Source: a virus. From it: DNA of 56,331 nt. This document shows positions 48,819-56,248 of the stretch, piece by piece. Made by a program: the position numbers and the translations under genes. The DNA is taken from positions 1 through 56,331 of the IMG/VR virus record IMGVR_UViG_3300049048_000077; one strand, given 5' to 3'. The notes under the pieces were generated by a model. The model was not told the DNA's origin. It saw only the letters and a program-made list of their open reading frames with translations, and did not search any database. Each line of letters opens with the position of its first letter. Position 1 is the stretch's first letter.

Positions 48819-49387
48819 ACGCAGACCGGGCCCGCGTCATCAAGGTGGCAGGCGGCGTGCTCGTCGCAGCATCAGCCGCCGTCGGCGCGATCCTGACCAA
48901 GTGGGAACCTGCGCCAAAGGATCCCGGCCTCGTCTACGCCGACAAGCTCGCCGGAGGCCTTCCCACCGTGTGCAACGGGATCACGCGCCACATCACCAGC
49001 ACGCCAGTAGTCGTCGGGCAGCGCTGGACCCCGGGTAAATGCGCTGAGGAAGAGTCCGCCGCTATCGAGAAGGTGCAGCGGCAACTCGCCCGGTGTTTCA
49101 CCCGCACGCCCCCGCAGATCGTGTTCGACATGGCTACCTCACACGCATGGAACAACGGCGCTGCGAACACGTGCGGCAGCCTGGCCATGGCGGCCTGGAA
49201 CGAAGGCCAGTGGGAGCTCGGGTGCCGCCGTATGAGTCTGTCAGACGACGGCCGCCCAGTGTGGAGCTTCGCGCGCACTGGCCGCATTCTGCCTAACGGA
49301 AAGCCAGAGATGCGCTTCGTGCAGGGATTGGCGAACCGCCGCACCGACGAGACCCGCAAATGCCTGGCAGGGCTTCCCACTACCTGA
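48815..49387 (+). CDS. SAR endolysin, glycoside hydrolase family 24-like
   Basis: 190 aa. An N-terminal weak hydrophobic helix rich in Ala/Gly (IKVAGGVLVAASAAVGAILT) fits a signal-arrest-release anchor. Then TKWEPAPKDP, YADKLAGGLPTVCNGIT gives the lysozyme core: Glu in KWE, Asp in YAD, Thr in the GIT end. CGSLAMAAWNEGQWELGCRR and FVQGLANRRTDETRKCL form the C-terminal half. It cuts peptidoglycan after release from the inner membrane. Confidence 0.85.
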   Translation: MNADRARVIKVAGGVLVAASAAVGAILTKWEPAPKDPGLVYADKLAGGLPTVCNGITRHITSTPVVVGQRWTPGKCAEEESAAIEKVQRQLARCFTRTPPQIVFDMATSHAWNNGAANTCGSLAMAAWNEGQWELGCRRMSLSDDGRPVWSFARTGRILPNGKPEMRFVQGLANRRTDETRKCLAGLPTT

Positions 49388-49405
49388 CCACGTCGAAAGG
49401 CCAGT

Positions 49406-49609
49406 ATGAAAGCAATCGCCCTGATTCTTGCACTGGCCCTTGCCGGCTGCGCCACTACGAAAGGCCTTGAGGTATCCGCCGACGATGCTGCAGAGTGCGC
49501 GGCCGCTGGCTGCACTCCTTGGAGCGAGCGCCAGATCCAGGGCCTTGCCAAGCACTTCTACGGCCTGGGCCACAAGGCGGGCGTGAAGCAGGGCAGGGGG
49601 AACATTTGA
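49406..49609 (+). CDS. Small lipoprotein in the lysis cluster, 67 aa
   Basis: MKAIALILALALAGCATTKG carries a lipobox LAGC (Cys15). The mature part is KGLEVSADDAAECAAAGCTP and ends with a helix (ERQIQGLAKHFYGLGHKAGV). It is in addition to the Rz1-type lipoprotein further on, so the cluster has two lipoproteins. Function unknown; perhaps a lysis regulator or outer-membrane spanin partner. Confidence 0.7.
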   Translation: MKAIALILALALAGCATTKGLEVSADDAAECAAAGCTPWSERQIQGLAKHFYGLGHKAGVKQGRGNI

Positions 49610-49662
49610 TGAACCCCATCTTGTTCGCCATGTTGTGGTACTGGTGGAGGGCGTGGAAATGA
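49609..49662 (+). CDS. Tiny hydrophobic peptide, 17 aa
   Basis: MNPILFAMLWYWWRAWK, coupled at both ends: its ATG overlaps the previous stop (TGATG) and its stop overlaps the Rz start (ATGA). Four tryptophans and a basic end suggest membrane insertion. It may be a real mini-protein or just a coupling ORF. Confidence 0.5.
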   Translation: MNPILFAMLWYWWRAWK

Positions 49663-50177
49663 TTCCAGGCCTTTACACCTACGTCGCCACAGCCCTTGCC
49701 GCTGGCGCCATTGCGTTTGCCGGTGGCTGGAAGGTGCAGGCGTGGCGCTACGACGCGCAGATCGCCGCCATCCATGCCAAGCACGCGGATGCCAAGCTCA
49801 AGCGCTCCGAGGCCGCTCGTGCGGACGAAACCAAGACCGCCGGGAAAGAGGGCGCGCACGCCACCAGCACACAGGAGAACTCCGATGAATTTACGACTTC
49901 GCAACCGGTGCGCGATGCCATTGCTCGTGCTGACCTTGCTCGCGTTGACCGGCTGCGCGTCGACGCCGAGCGCCGAGCCGCCACTTATCGCGCGCAAGCC
50001 CAAGCCGACGCCGCTGCCCGCAGCGATCTTGCAGATCGACACGCGGCCTTCGACCGCCACATTGTCGAGGGGGCAGCAGTGGTTGCAGAACACCGAGCAG
50101 CTCTTGCCCGGCGTGACGCAGAAGTAGTGCTGCTGCGGCGGCAGATTGATACCGAGCGGGCCCTGTTGGAGCCTTGA
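49659..50177 (+). CDS. Rz: Rz-type inner-membrane spanin
   Basis: 172 aa from ATG 49659. MIPGLYTYVATALAAGAIAF is a membrane anchor and the rest a long coiled coil (YDAQIAAIHAKHADAKLKRS, DLADRHAAFDRHIVEGAAVV). Together with the embedded Rz1 it would fuse inner and outer membranes in the last step of lysis. Confidence 0.85.
   Translation: MIPGLYTYVATALAAGAIAFAGGWKVQAWRYDAQIAAIHAKHADAKLKRSEAARADETKTAGKEGAHATSTQENSDEFTTSQPVRDAIARADLARVDRLRVDAERRAATYRAQAQADAAARSDLADRHAAFDRHIVEGAAVVAEHRAALARRDAEVVLLRRQIDTERALLEP
49885..50127 (+). CDS. Rz1: Rz1-type outer-membrane spanin lipoprotein (embedded in Rz)
   Basis: 80 aa in another frame inside Rz, from ATG 49885 with AGGAGA before it. MPLLVLTLLALTGCASTPSA is a lipoprotein signal with LTGC, then a Pro-rich mature protein (EPPLIARKPKPTPLP). 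The overlap inside Rz and the Pro-rich lipoprotein are diagnostic. Confidence 0.88.
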   Translation: MNLRLRNRCAMPLLVLTLLALTGCASTPSAEPPLIARKPKPTPLPAAILQIDTRPSTATLSRGQQWLQNTEQLLPGVTQK

Positions 50178-50224
50178 TCGAGCCGCCCCGGCCGGCTGCC
50201 GGTTCAACACACTGAGAGTCACCC

Positions 50225-50590
50225 ATGACCGAAAAGACCATTGAACAAGAGATTCAAGCCAAGGGCAAGACCGCTGCCCGTGTCACGCCGACTGACATCG
50301 AGGCAAACGTTGACGGCGAGTACTACTTCACAGCCGCTGAAGGCGTGCAGGCTGCGATGCATTCTCAGGATGAATTCACTCGGCTGACTGGTGCGCATGC
50401 CGAACTGAAACTGCTCACGTTCTGCGTGCTTCGTCTGAAAAACGGATTCACCGTTACCGGCGAGAGCGCCTGCGCCAGCCCCGAGAATTTCGACGCCGAA
50501 ATTGGCCGCAGGATCGCGCGCCAAAACGCAGTGCAGAAGATCTGGCCGCTGCTGGGCTTCCGCCTGCGCGACCAGCTGGCCAATACCTGA
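50225..50590 (+). CDS. N4 gp49 / Sf6 gp66-family protein
   Basis: 121 aa. VTPTDIEANVDGEYYFTAAE, then LTFCVLRLKNGFTVTGESAC, ASPENFDAEIGRRIARQNAV, QKIWPLLGFRLRDQLA is the full pattern of the Phage_gp49_66 family, found in many phages in accessory late positions. Molecular function is not known. Confidence 0.88.
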   Translation: MTEKTIEQEIQAKGKTAARVTPTDIEANVDGEYYFTAAEGVQAAMHSQDEFTRLTGAHAELKLLTFCVLRLKNGFTVTGESACASPENFDAEIGRRIARQNAVQKIWPLLGFRLRDQLANT

Positions 50591-50671
50591 TCACGTCGGC
50601 AAGGCCCGCCCCGGTGCGCCGGGATGGCCAAGTGGTCCTGCCCAGCCAGGCCGACACCAATCCCCCACCTC

Positions 50672-51043
50672 ATGAAAACCATCTGGATCGACGCAGGCTG
50701 GTATCCGGTGCGGATCGCTTTCTGCCCAGACGAATCGGCGTGGAAACGTCTCATGAAGCGTATGGGGCCGGAAGCAACCCCCTATCCGGCAAAGCCGACC
50801 GGGGCCGCTTGCTCTGCTTTCGAGGACTCGGACGGCGACAGGATCGTCGTTGTGACCTGCGGAGACGCCATCGAGGACTCAGTGGAGATCGTCTGCGCCC
50901 TGGTGCACGAGGCCGTCCATGTGTGGCAACGCATCCTCGAAAAGATCAAAGAGAAGGATCCGGGTTGGGAGCCGGAGGCCTACGCCATCCAGCACATCGC
51001 CAAGGGGTTGATCCGCGCGTATTCCAAGACCCGCATGCCATGA
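50672..51043 (+). CDS. HExxH-motif protein, candidate metallopeptidase-like, 123 aa
   Basis: ATG 50672 is preferred over ATG 50624 by composition, although neither has a strong ribosome-binding site. MKTIWIDAGWYPVRIAFCPD leads to CALVHEAVHVWQRILEKIKE, PEAYAIQHIAKGL: HEAVH with a downstream Glu in EAYAIQHIA is the zincin signature (HExxH...E). Such proteins are widespread in phages, and peptidase activity has not been shown for most. Confidence 0.7.
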   Translation: MKTIWIDAGWYPVRIAFCPDESAWKRLMKRMGPEATPYPAKPTGAACSAFEDSDGDRIVVVTCGDAIEDSVEIVCALVHEAVHVWQRILEKIKEKDPGWEPEAYAIQHIAKGLIRAYSKTRMP

Positions 51044-51228
51044 CCTGGCTCGTCGCCTCCACCGCCACTGAGATTCACGTCACACCCATGGACGACTACC
51101 GCCCGCACGACTTCACAAGCAAGTGCTGGTGCCGGCCGGTGGAAGGCGACGACGAACCCGACTTGTGGACGCACAACAGCCTGGACGGCCGGGAGGCTTT
51201 CGAGACTGGAGAGCGGCTCCCATCATGA
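51040..51228 (+). CDS. Small phage protein, 62 aa
   Basis: ATGA overlap with the previous gene. ATEIHVTPMDDYRPHDFTSK, CWCRPVEGDDEPDLWTHNSL, DGREAFETGERLP is a widely seen short phage protein (VTPxxDxRxHxxxxxCWCxPxxD). It carries CWC, which with His could bind a metal. Function unknown. Confidence 0.75.
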   Translation: MTWLVASTATEIHVTPMDDYRPHDFTSKCWCRPVEGDDEPDLWTHNSLDGREAFETGERLPS

Positions 51229-51566
51229 CTTCCCCGCCACGGCAAGGGACCCCCGCCGGTAGCCACGGCATCACCACCCGGAGATCCATCATGACCCGTT
51301 CCCGCCTCCTGTTCTCTGCCCTGGCCGCCGCCTGCCTTGCCGGTGCCGCCGCGCTCTCTGCCGCTGCTGACCGTTTGGTGGGTGCCGTGAGCCGTGGCTT
51401 CGGCCGCCTGATCGCCGCCTGGGCTGAACCCTTTCAGCCGCAGGTCGAGCCGCCCAGCCAGGAGAAACCGCGCCTGGCGCTGGTAGCGGCGCGGGCCTTC
51501 GTGGCGCGCGTGCTCAAGCGACGACCTACGGTGCACCCTTCCTGGCGTATGTGCCCGTCGATTTGA
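51225..51566 (+). CDS. Small membrane protein at the end of the late region, 113 aa
   Basis: ATGA overlap with the previous gene gives start 51225; an internal ATG at 51291 with GGAGATC nearby is an alternative. RSRLLFSALAAACLAGAAAL is a hydrophobic helix followed by a basic amphipathic region (RLALVAARAFVARVLKRRPT). Last gene before the terminator. Confidence 0.6.
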   Translation: MTSPPRQGTPAGSHGITTRRSIMTRSRLLFSALAAACLAGAAALSAAADRLVGAVSRGFGRLIAAWAEPFQPQVEPPSQEKPRLALVAARAFVARVLKRRPTVHPSWRMCPSI

Positions 51567-51592
51567 TCAGGGCGCCACGGCGCAGAATTGGA

Positions 51593-51617
51593 AAAGGCCC
51601 TCAAGGGGCCTTTTTTA
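51593..51617 (+). terminator. Terminator of the late region (bidirectional)
   Basis: AAAGGCCC (51593-51600) pairs with GGGCCTTT (51606-51613), then T-run TTTA. On the minus strand an A-rich flank also gives a shorter U-tract, so it can serve the convergent operon. Confidence 0.88.
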
Positions 51618-51914
51618 TTGGGTCGTGAGCGGCGTTTCCGCCCCGTCGACCGACACCATGACACTTGGATAGTCGGCCCTGATCTCCAGCCTCGCGCCCA
51701 TGAACTTCATGTGATCGCTTGCGGGCGAGGCGGCTATACCTTTGCGAACCGAAGCGATCGTGTCGGTCAACTCCTTATGCTGGGCTGGCGACAGTATGAA
51801 CTTCCGCGGGTAGGCCTCAGCGTGGGCTTTCCAGTGACCGCGCAGCGCGGTAAGCAGCGTTTCGTAGATATGGGACGCCAAAAAAGGATCTCTTCCTAGA
51901 TTGGAGCGCAACAA
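51615..51914 (-). CDS. Hypothetical protein, third gene of the pilin-like operon, 99 aa
   Basis: TTG 51914 directly follows the preceding stop, suggesting coupled translation. FLASHIYETLLTALRGHWKA, HAEAYPRKFILSPAQHKELT is helical and soluble; the C-terminus ends in a beta-like strand (IRADYPSVMVSVDGAETP). No family recognised. The region 51.6-52.8 kb is less GC-rich than the late genes, consistent with recent acquisition. Confidence 0.6.
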   Translation of the reverse strand: MLRSNLGRDPFLASHIYETLLTALRGHWKAHAEAYPRKFILSPAQHKELTDTIASVRKGIAASPASDHMKFMGARLEIRADYPSVMVSVDGAETPLTTQ

Positions 51915-52223
51915 CTATTTGGTGCGCGCAAGCGACAAAATACCGAAAACTCCAATAGCCAGGACAAGCGTCGCCTGAAGAATAATTGTGGCGAGTATTA
52001 ACTCCGTACCAGCAATTGAGTCATGAAGGCTGGCGGGAAGAAAATTCGCAAACAGGTTGTACTTCGGTAGCGACAACTGAAAGAACAAATTTGCAGCTAT
52101 CTCGCTACCGAAGTATGCGCAGATGTATAGCGCTGTAGCAGAAACCGCCCCAAGCGTCAGCGCAACTAGCACTGACATGATCAGTCGCGGCCAGGGTGCG
52201 TAAATTCTGGTGTTCTTCCGCAT
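51915..52223 (-). CDS. Two-pass membrane protein of the pilin-like operon, 102 aa
   Basis: Start ATG 52223 is 10 nt after the pilin-like gene. Two hydrophobic segments (LIMSVLVALTLGAVSATALY and LILATIILQATLVLAIGVFG) flank a polar loop (FGSEIAANLFFQLSLPKYNL). Could be an anchor or partner for the pilin-like protein. No homologue known to me. Confidence 0.65.
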   Translation of the reverse strand: MRKNTRIYAPWPRLIMSVLVALTLGAVSATALYICAYFGSEIAANLFFQLSLPKYNLFANFLPASLHDSIAGTELILATIILQATLVLAIGVFGILSLARTK

Positions 52224-52233
52224 GTTATAGCCG

Positions 52234-52833
52234 TTAGCAAGCCTCATAGCCTGGGATGACGCGTGAACGACCCGCGCCCGCAATGCATAATCGACGCGAG
52301 TTGTTGTCGGTAATGACGCGATGCTTTGCAATTACTTCGACGGTAACGTTGTTTTGGATCGCGCCCGTGTCGTCCGTTATGCGCCCTTGGCGGTTGAAGT
52401 AGAGACGGCCGTTCGTCGCACCCGTAACTGTGAGTTCAACATTAGGTGGTGGCGAGAATTCAATGATCGTGCACTCGGTCTGCTCTGTGGGTGTACACGC
52501 ACTTTGGTTGCCGTCTCGCAATAGTCCATCATGCCAAATCAACCAGCCGCACTTGAAGTCCGTGGCCCCGCTCGAAACGCAGCCATTTGGGCCGGTATCA
52601 TTTTTCTTTAGGACCACATCGCCGGCATGCTTAATAGCGGCCGACCGCGCGGTAAAAATACTGCCTTGCAAGGCTTCAGTAGCTGAGCGCACCCGCCACC
52701 GCTCTATTACTGGGGTGAAGCTGGGAGCAGCCAAAGCCAACAGCAGGCCCGCGATTGCGACCACCACCATCACCTCGATGAGGGAGAAGCCAAGCTGCAC
52801 AGTGCTTCGGGGAAAACGCAAATTTTGAACCAT
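52234..52833 (-). CDS. Type IV pilin / FimT-GspH-like prepilin
   Basis: 199 aa from ATG 52833 (AAGGA 7 bases upstream). The N-terminus QLGFSLIEVMVVVAIAGLLL is a class III prepilin sequence: Gly before Phe is the prepilin peptidase cut site, Glu at +5 and a hydrophobic assembly helix follow. TFTPV-like spacer, then FTARSAAIKHAGDVVLKKND, CGWLIWHDGL (GW-[VL] motif of FimT/GspH) and IEFSPPPNVELTVTGATNGR, LYFNRQGRITDD complete a minor-pseudopilin head with paired Cys. A phage-borne pilin on the opposite strand is unusual. It could alter host type IV pili and block pilus-dependent phages, or affect DNA uptake; this is inference. Confidence 0.88.
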   Translation of the reverse strand: MVQNLRFPRSTVQLGFSLIEVMVVVAIAGLLLALAAPSFTPVIERWRVRSATEALQGSIFTARSAAIKHAGDVVLKKNDTGPNGCVSSGATDFKCGWLIWHDGLLRDGNQSACTPTEQTECTIIEFSPPPNVELTVTGATNGRLYFNRQGRITDDTGAIQNNVTVEVIAKHRVITDNNSRRLCIAGAGRSRVIPGYEAC

Positions 52834-53071
52834 GAGTGATCCTTGAGATAGGGGCGCCATATCGGACTGTGACGCCCGCGCAATCCTTGCCGCGCTATTG
52901 TTGCCTGAGATGGTACAGATACGAAACATTTGAGCACAGAGTGTTGCTCGATGCCGCTTTTCGCCACCGCACGGCTTCCAAATCAGGACGAGCGGTTTTG
53001 CAAAACGCTGGGACACGGTAACTTGCTGATGGAGACCGTGCCGGCAAGTGTGAGCAGGACGGGAAGCAGTC

Positions 53072-54376
53072 TCACGCCCTGGCAATCGGCACGTCTTCCC
53101 ACCGGGTTGTGTACTGGGGCGTGCACCGCTCCTGCCGCATCTTCCAGTCCTTGGCGGCTCTGTTGCTGCCCCCCGTCGCAGCCGAGTGCACTGTCCCCTT
53201 TCCATATCGGCTGTTGAGCGCGTCGATGGTTTCCATCAACTTGCTGCGGTCACGGTTGTCGTCTTCCTCATCCAGGTCCAGCTCCCCCTGCTGCACGTTG
53301 TCCGGGATCAGGTCCAGCAGCATCACCCCGGCCTTGGCCATCCGGTAGCCTGGCTCATACATCCGGCGCATACCCGTTGTGGCTGCCTGCACCAGCAAGC
53401 CGGTATCGGCAGTGGGCCGACGCAGTGGCACCGTCACACCCTTGCTGAACCGCGGCCCGTCACGGAAGGGGGAGGTGTGGCAGAACACCAGCAGCTGGCT
53501 CGCCAAGCTGCCCTGCTTGCGCAGCTTCTCGGCGGCGCGGCTCGCAAACTCGCTTACTGCCTCGATCAGTGGGGGTAGCTCTGTCACGGTGCTGCCAAAG
53601 GACCGGGTGCACGCGATTTCTTTCTTCGGCTCGGGGGCGTCGGTCAGGTCAATGCACGGCATGCCCTGCAGCTCCCGCACAGTGCGCTCCAGGACCACGC
53701 TCCAGCGTCGTCGAACCGTGGCGGGGTCCATCCGCACCAGATCCAGCACTGTATGCACGCCGCCCGCCTGCAGCTGCGCGCCGATCTTGCGGCCCACGCC
53801 CCACACGTCATCTACCGGCGTCGCCTGCAGCACGTCGTCAAGATCCTGGGCGGGGAGGGCGGCGAGGTTGCACACCTGGGCAAGATCGGCGGGGTAGCTG
53901 CCGGGCTTGCGCTCAGCGGTCTTGGCAATGTGGTTGGCCAGCTTCGCCAGTGTCATCGTGGACGCAATGCCCACTCCGCAGGGGATGCCCACCCAGCGGT
54001 CGATGCGTTCGCGGATGGCCTTCCCTCTGCGGACCAGGTCACCGCGCACGCCGTGTAGGCCGATGAAGCTCTCGTCAATCGAGTAGATCTCCTGCGTTGG
54101 CCCAAGGCCGGCGGCGAGGGTCATCATCCGATTGCTCATGTCGCCGTAGAGTGTGTAATTGGCGCTCAGCGCCACCAGGCCGGCGCTCTCCTCGAGGTGC
54201 TGGATCTGAAACCACGGCGCGCCCATCTTGATGCCCAGGGCCTTGGCTTCGTTGCTGCGCGCGATCGCGCAGCCGTCGTTGTTGCTCAACACCACCACCG
54301 GGCGGCCGATCAGGCTGGGCCGGAACACCCGCTCACAGCTCACATAGAAGTTGTTCCCGTCGACCAATGCGTACAT
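53072..54376 (-). CDS. umuC: Y-family DNA polymerase UmuC-like
   Basis: 434 aa, start ATG 54376 (longer frame rejected). Active-site Asp in [17 protein letters not shown], catalytic pair in [12 protein letters not shown], then [20 protein letters not shown], thumb and little-finger blocks ([20 protein letters not shown]) and the C-terminal beta-clamp-binding-like QGELDL. Full-length, so active translesion synthesis is expected once UmuD is processed. It follows umuD by 23 bp under LexA control. Confidence 0.95.
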   Translation of the reverse strand: MYALVDGNNFYVSCERVFRPSLIGRPVVVLSNNDGCAIARSNEAKALGIKMGAPWFQIQHLEESAGLVALSANYTLYGDMSNRMMTLAAGLGPTQEIYSIDESFIGLHGVRGDLVRRGKAIRERIDRWVGIPCGVGIASTMTLAKLANHIAKTAERKPGSYPADLAQVCNLAALPAQDLDDVLQATPVDDVWGVGRKIGAQLQAGGVHTVLDLVRMDPATVRRRWSVVLERTVRELQGMPCIDLTDAPEPKKEIACTRSFGSTVTELPPLIEAVSEFASRAAEKLRKQGSLASQLLVFCHTSPFRDGPRFSKGVTVPLRRPTADTGLLVQAATTGMRRMYEPGYRMAKAGVMLLDLIPDNVQQGELDLDEEDDNRDRSKLMETIDALNSRYGKGTVHSAATGGSNRAAKDWKMRQERCTPQYTTRWEDVPIARA

Positions 54377-54399
54377 GGCGGCACTCCCGGGGTCCTGTG

Positions 54400-54849
54400 T
54401 CAGCTGGTAGAAAAGAGCTTCACGCACCCGCGCACGACACCCCACACCTCAATGGTCTGGCTGTCGCGCGGGATGATGTCGGGGTAGGTTGGGTTGGCGG
54501 CGCGCAGCTTCACCCGGCCGGCCCGCTGGTGCAGGTACTTCACGGTGCATTCGCCGTCGACCATAGCAACGACGACGCTGCCGTGTCTGGGCCGCACCGC
54601 GCGGTCGACCACGATGATGCTGCCATCTTCGATGCCCGCGTCACGCATCGAGTCGCCTCGCACCTGCCAAAAATAGGTCGCCTGGGGGTGCACCACCAGC
54701 AGTTTCATGATGTCCAGCCGCTCCACGACGAAGTCGTCAGCGGGCGATGGAAACCCCGCCCGTACGCTCACGCCACAGATGGGCAAAGCGAACGACTGCA
54801 CGGCCAGGTCGTAAGGCACTGGCAGGGGGGAATCCAGAAGACTGTACAT
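54400..54849 (-). CDS. umuD: UmuD-like mutagenesis protein
   Basis: 150 aa from ATG 54849. Cleavage region [14 protein letters not shown] with Ala-Gly as probable cut site, catalytic Ser in [10 protein letters not shown] and Lys in GECTVKYLH, the LexA/UmuD self-cleavage pair. The start codon lies inside the LexA box and six bases after a TACACT -10-like hexamer, indicating a leaderless message that LexA directly covers. Confidence 0.93.
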   Translation of the reverse strand: MYSLLDSPLPVPYDLAVQSFALPICGVSVRAGFPSPADDFVVERLDIMKLLVVHPQATYFWQVRGDSMRDAGIEDGSIIVVDRAVRPRHGSVVVAMVDGECTVKYLHQRAGRVKLRAANPTYPDIIPRDSQTIEVWGVVRGCVKLFSTS

Positions 54850-54857
54850 ATTTACAG
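54842..54857. promoter_or_regulatory. LexA operator (SOS box)
   Basis: CTGTACATATTTACAG is a perfect CTGT-N8-ACAG. It covers the predicted transcription start and ATG of umuD, and lies over the -35 zone of the divergent SRAP promoter, so one LexA dimer could repress both. Confidence 0.9.
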
Positions 54858-54861
54858 TGTA
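54856..54861 (-). promoter_or_regulatory. -10-like hexamer of umuD
   Basis: TACACT on the minus strand, six bases (GTAAAT) before the ATG. No good -35 is visible, so the promoter may be weak or activated. Confidence 0.5.
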
Positions 54862-54876
54862 TCCGCAGAACGGGTG

Positions 54877-54882
54877 TACAGT
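54877..54882 (+). promoter_or_regulatory. -10-like hexamer of the SRAP gene
   Basis: TACAGT, six bases (GACGTC) before the ATG at 54889, the same geometry as at cI, cro and the membrane moron. Confidence 0.5.
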
Positions 54883-54888
54883 GACGTC

Positions 54889-55548
54889 ATGTGCAATCGC
54901 TACACCCCGCCCGAGGTGGCGGACATTGAGCGCGAATGGTTGGTGTCGAGCCGCCAGCCTGTGCGCTGGTGGGACCAAACTCTGTTCCCTCGAGGCAAGG
55001 GTCCGTTCATCCGCCGCGCGCGCGACGATGCTGGATACAGCCGTGAGTTGGTCGTGGGGCAGTGGGGCCTTATCCCCTGGTTCGCAAAAGAGCCGAAGCT
55101 CAAGTACCCGACCAACAATGCCCGCAGCGAGGAGCTCGCGGACAAAGCCAGCTACAAGCTGCCGTGGGCACGCGGCCAGCGTTGCATAATTCCGGCGGCT
55201 GACTTCGACGAACCGAACTGGGAGTCAGGCAAGAACATCTGGTGGCGTTTCCGCCGCCCTGACGGGAGACCGTGGGGTCTGGCCGGGTTGTGGAACACCT
55301 GGACTGACAATGCTACCGGCGAGATCCACGAGAGCTACACGATGCTCACCATCAACGCCGACGCGCACCCGCTGATGAGCCGAATGCACAAGCCAGACCC
55401 CAAGCTGGCGGCCGATGCGCAGGACAAGCGCAGCGTGATCCCGCTCGATCCAGCGGACTATGACCAGTGGCTTGCTGGAACATTGGACGATGCGAAGGGC
55501 TTGCTGCGCCTGGCGGGGGTTGACGCCTTTGTGGGCGCGCCCGTTTAG
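54889..55548 (+). CDS. yedK: SRAP-family (YedK/HMCES-like) abasic-site crosslinking protein
   Basis: 219 aa. MCNRYTPPEVADIEREW begins with the catalytic Cys2. LKYPTNNARSEELADKASYK, and LPWARGQRCIIPAADFDEPN contain the conserved Asn/Glu, and NADAHPLMSRMHKPDP the His of the active site. SRAP proteins form a thiazolidine link to abasic sites in ssDNA, protecting replication forks. Divergent from umuDC across a LexA box, so it should be SOS-induced. Confidence 0.93.
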   Translation: MCNRYTPPEVADIEREWLVSSRQPVRWWDQTLFPRGKGPFIRRARDDAGYSRELVVGQWGLIPWFAKEPKLKYPTNNARSEELADKASYKLPWARGQRCIIPAADFDEPNWESGKNIWWRFRRPDGRPWGLAGLWNTWTDNATGEIHESYTMLTINADAHPLMSRMHKPDPKLAADAQDKRSVIPLDPADYDQWLAGTLDDAKGLLRLAGVDAFVGAPV

Positions 55549-55655
55549 GAAGAAGGAAACCACCTCATGGGCGCTCTGCGTCGCACCTCAACGCTCTTCA
55601 CATGCAGCTATCTCGACCCTAAATGGGCGGGTGGCCGCCGTCGAATGCGCGAGTT

Positions 55656-55910
55656 ATGAAGCAATCGATCTCTATCGCTGTATCTGATGACGTGCCAGAG
55701 GATGTTTTTGCTCGCGTGGCTTCCATGGCAGAAACAGTCGCCGCGACGGACTCCACTTTTGAGGGCGTGGCCATTGCTGTCACTCGTGCGCGCCTGGACA
55801 CTGTGCCCGTGCTTATTCAGGATTCAGACCTGATACGTCGGGAGCTGTTGCAGCTTCTGGTGGAGGAAGCCCTGAAGGGGCAGTCGGATTCGCTGTTCGG
55901 CTCGCTTTAG
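55656..55910 (+). CDS. Hypothetical protein, 84 aa
   Basis: ATG 55656 is preferred over the upstream in-frame start because the product MKQSISIAVSDDVPEDVFAR then has a normal beginning. Beta strand plus helix pattern (SISIAVSDDVPEDVFARVAS, FEGVAIAVTRARLDTVPVLI) with a C-terminal helix, an alpha/beta fold of unknown function. Lies downstream of SRAP with a 107-bp gap. Confidence 0.6.
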   Translation: MKQSISIAVSDDVPEDVFARVASMAETVAATDSTFEGVAIAVTRARLDTVPVLIQDSDLIRRELLQLLVEEALKGQSDSLFGSL

Positions 55911-56035
55911 GCACGCAGCGCGCTGCAAATGGCGTCAGGCTGACCGCGGTGTAAGCGGATTCCTACCGGCTTGAACGGCCAGAAATCTAGGCTCGGTTTT
56001 TTGCCGCCGCACGTGGGTTGAGTACGGATAAGCCA

Positions 56036-56248
56036 ATGAGCATTACAGTCTTCGTCGACAGAAAACTATCAGAAGCGGCCGTCAAAGAGGTTGAGCACCT
56101 CGCTCGGCATCTGGAAGAGCGTGATCCGAATTGGAAAGGGCGGCTGATCTGCGTGAAGCGGGGGCCCGCTACTTTCGTATCGGACACAGAGGACCCTTTA
56201 CGAGGCGCATTGCTTGAGCTTCAAGTCTACGCGTTGGTGAACAGCTGA
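56036..56248 (+). CDS. Hypothetical protein, 70 aa (complete copy across the contig seam)
   Basis: MSITVFVDRKLSEAAVKEVE, HLARHLEERDPNWKGRLICV, KRGPATFVSDTED is a beta-alpha-beta small domain of unknown family. ATG 56036 is preferred over TTG 56018. Its 3' end is duplicated at 1-87 of the window. Confidence 0.65.
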   Translation: MSITVFVDRKLSEAAVKEVEHLARHLEERDPNWKGRLICVKRGPATFVSDTEDPLRGALLELQVYALVNS

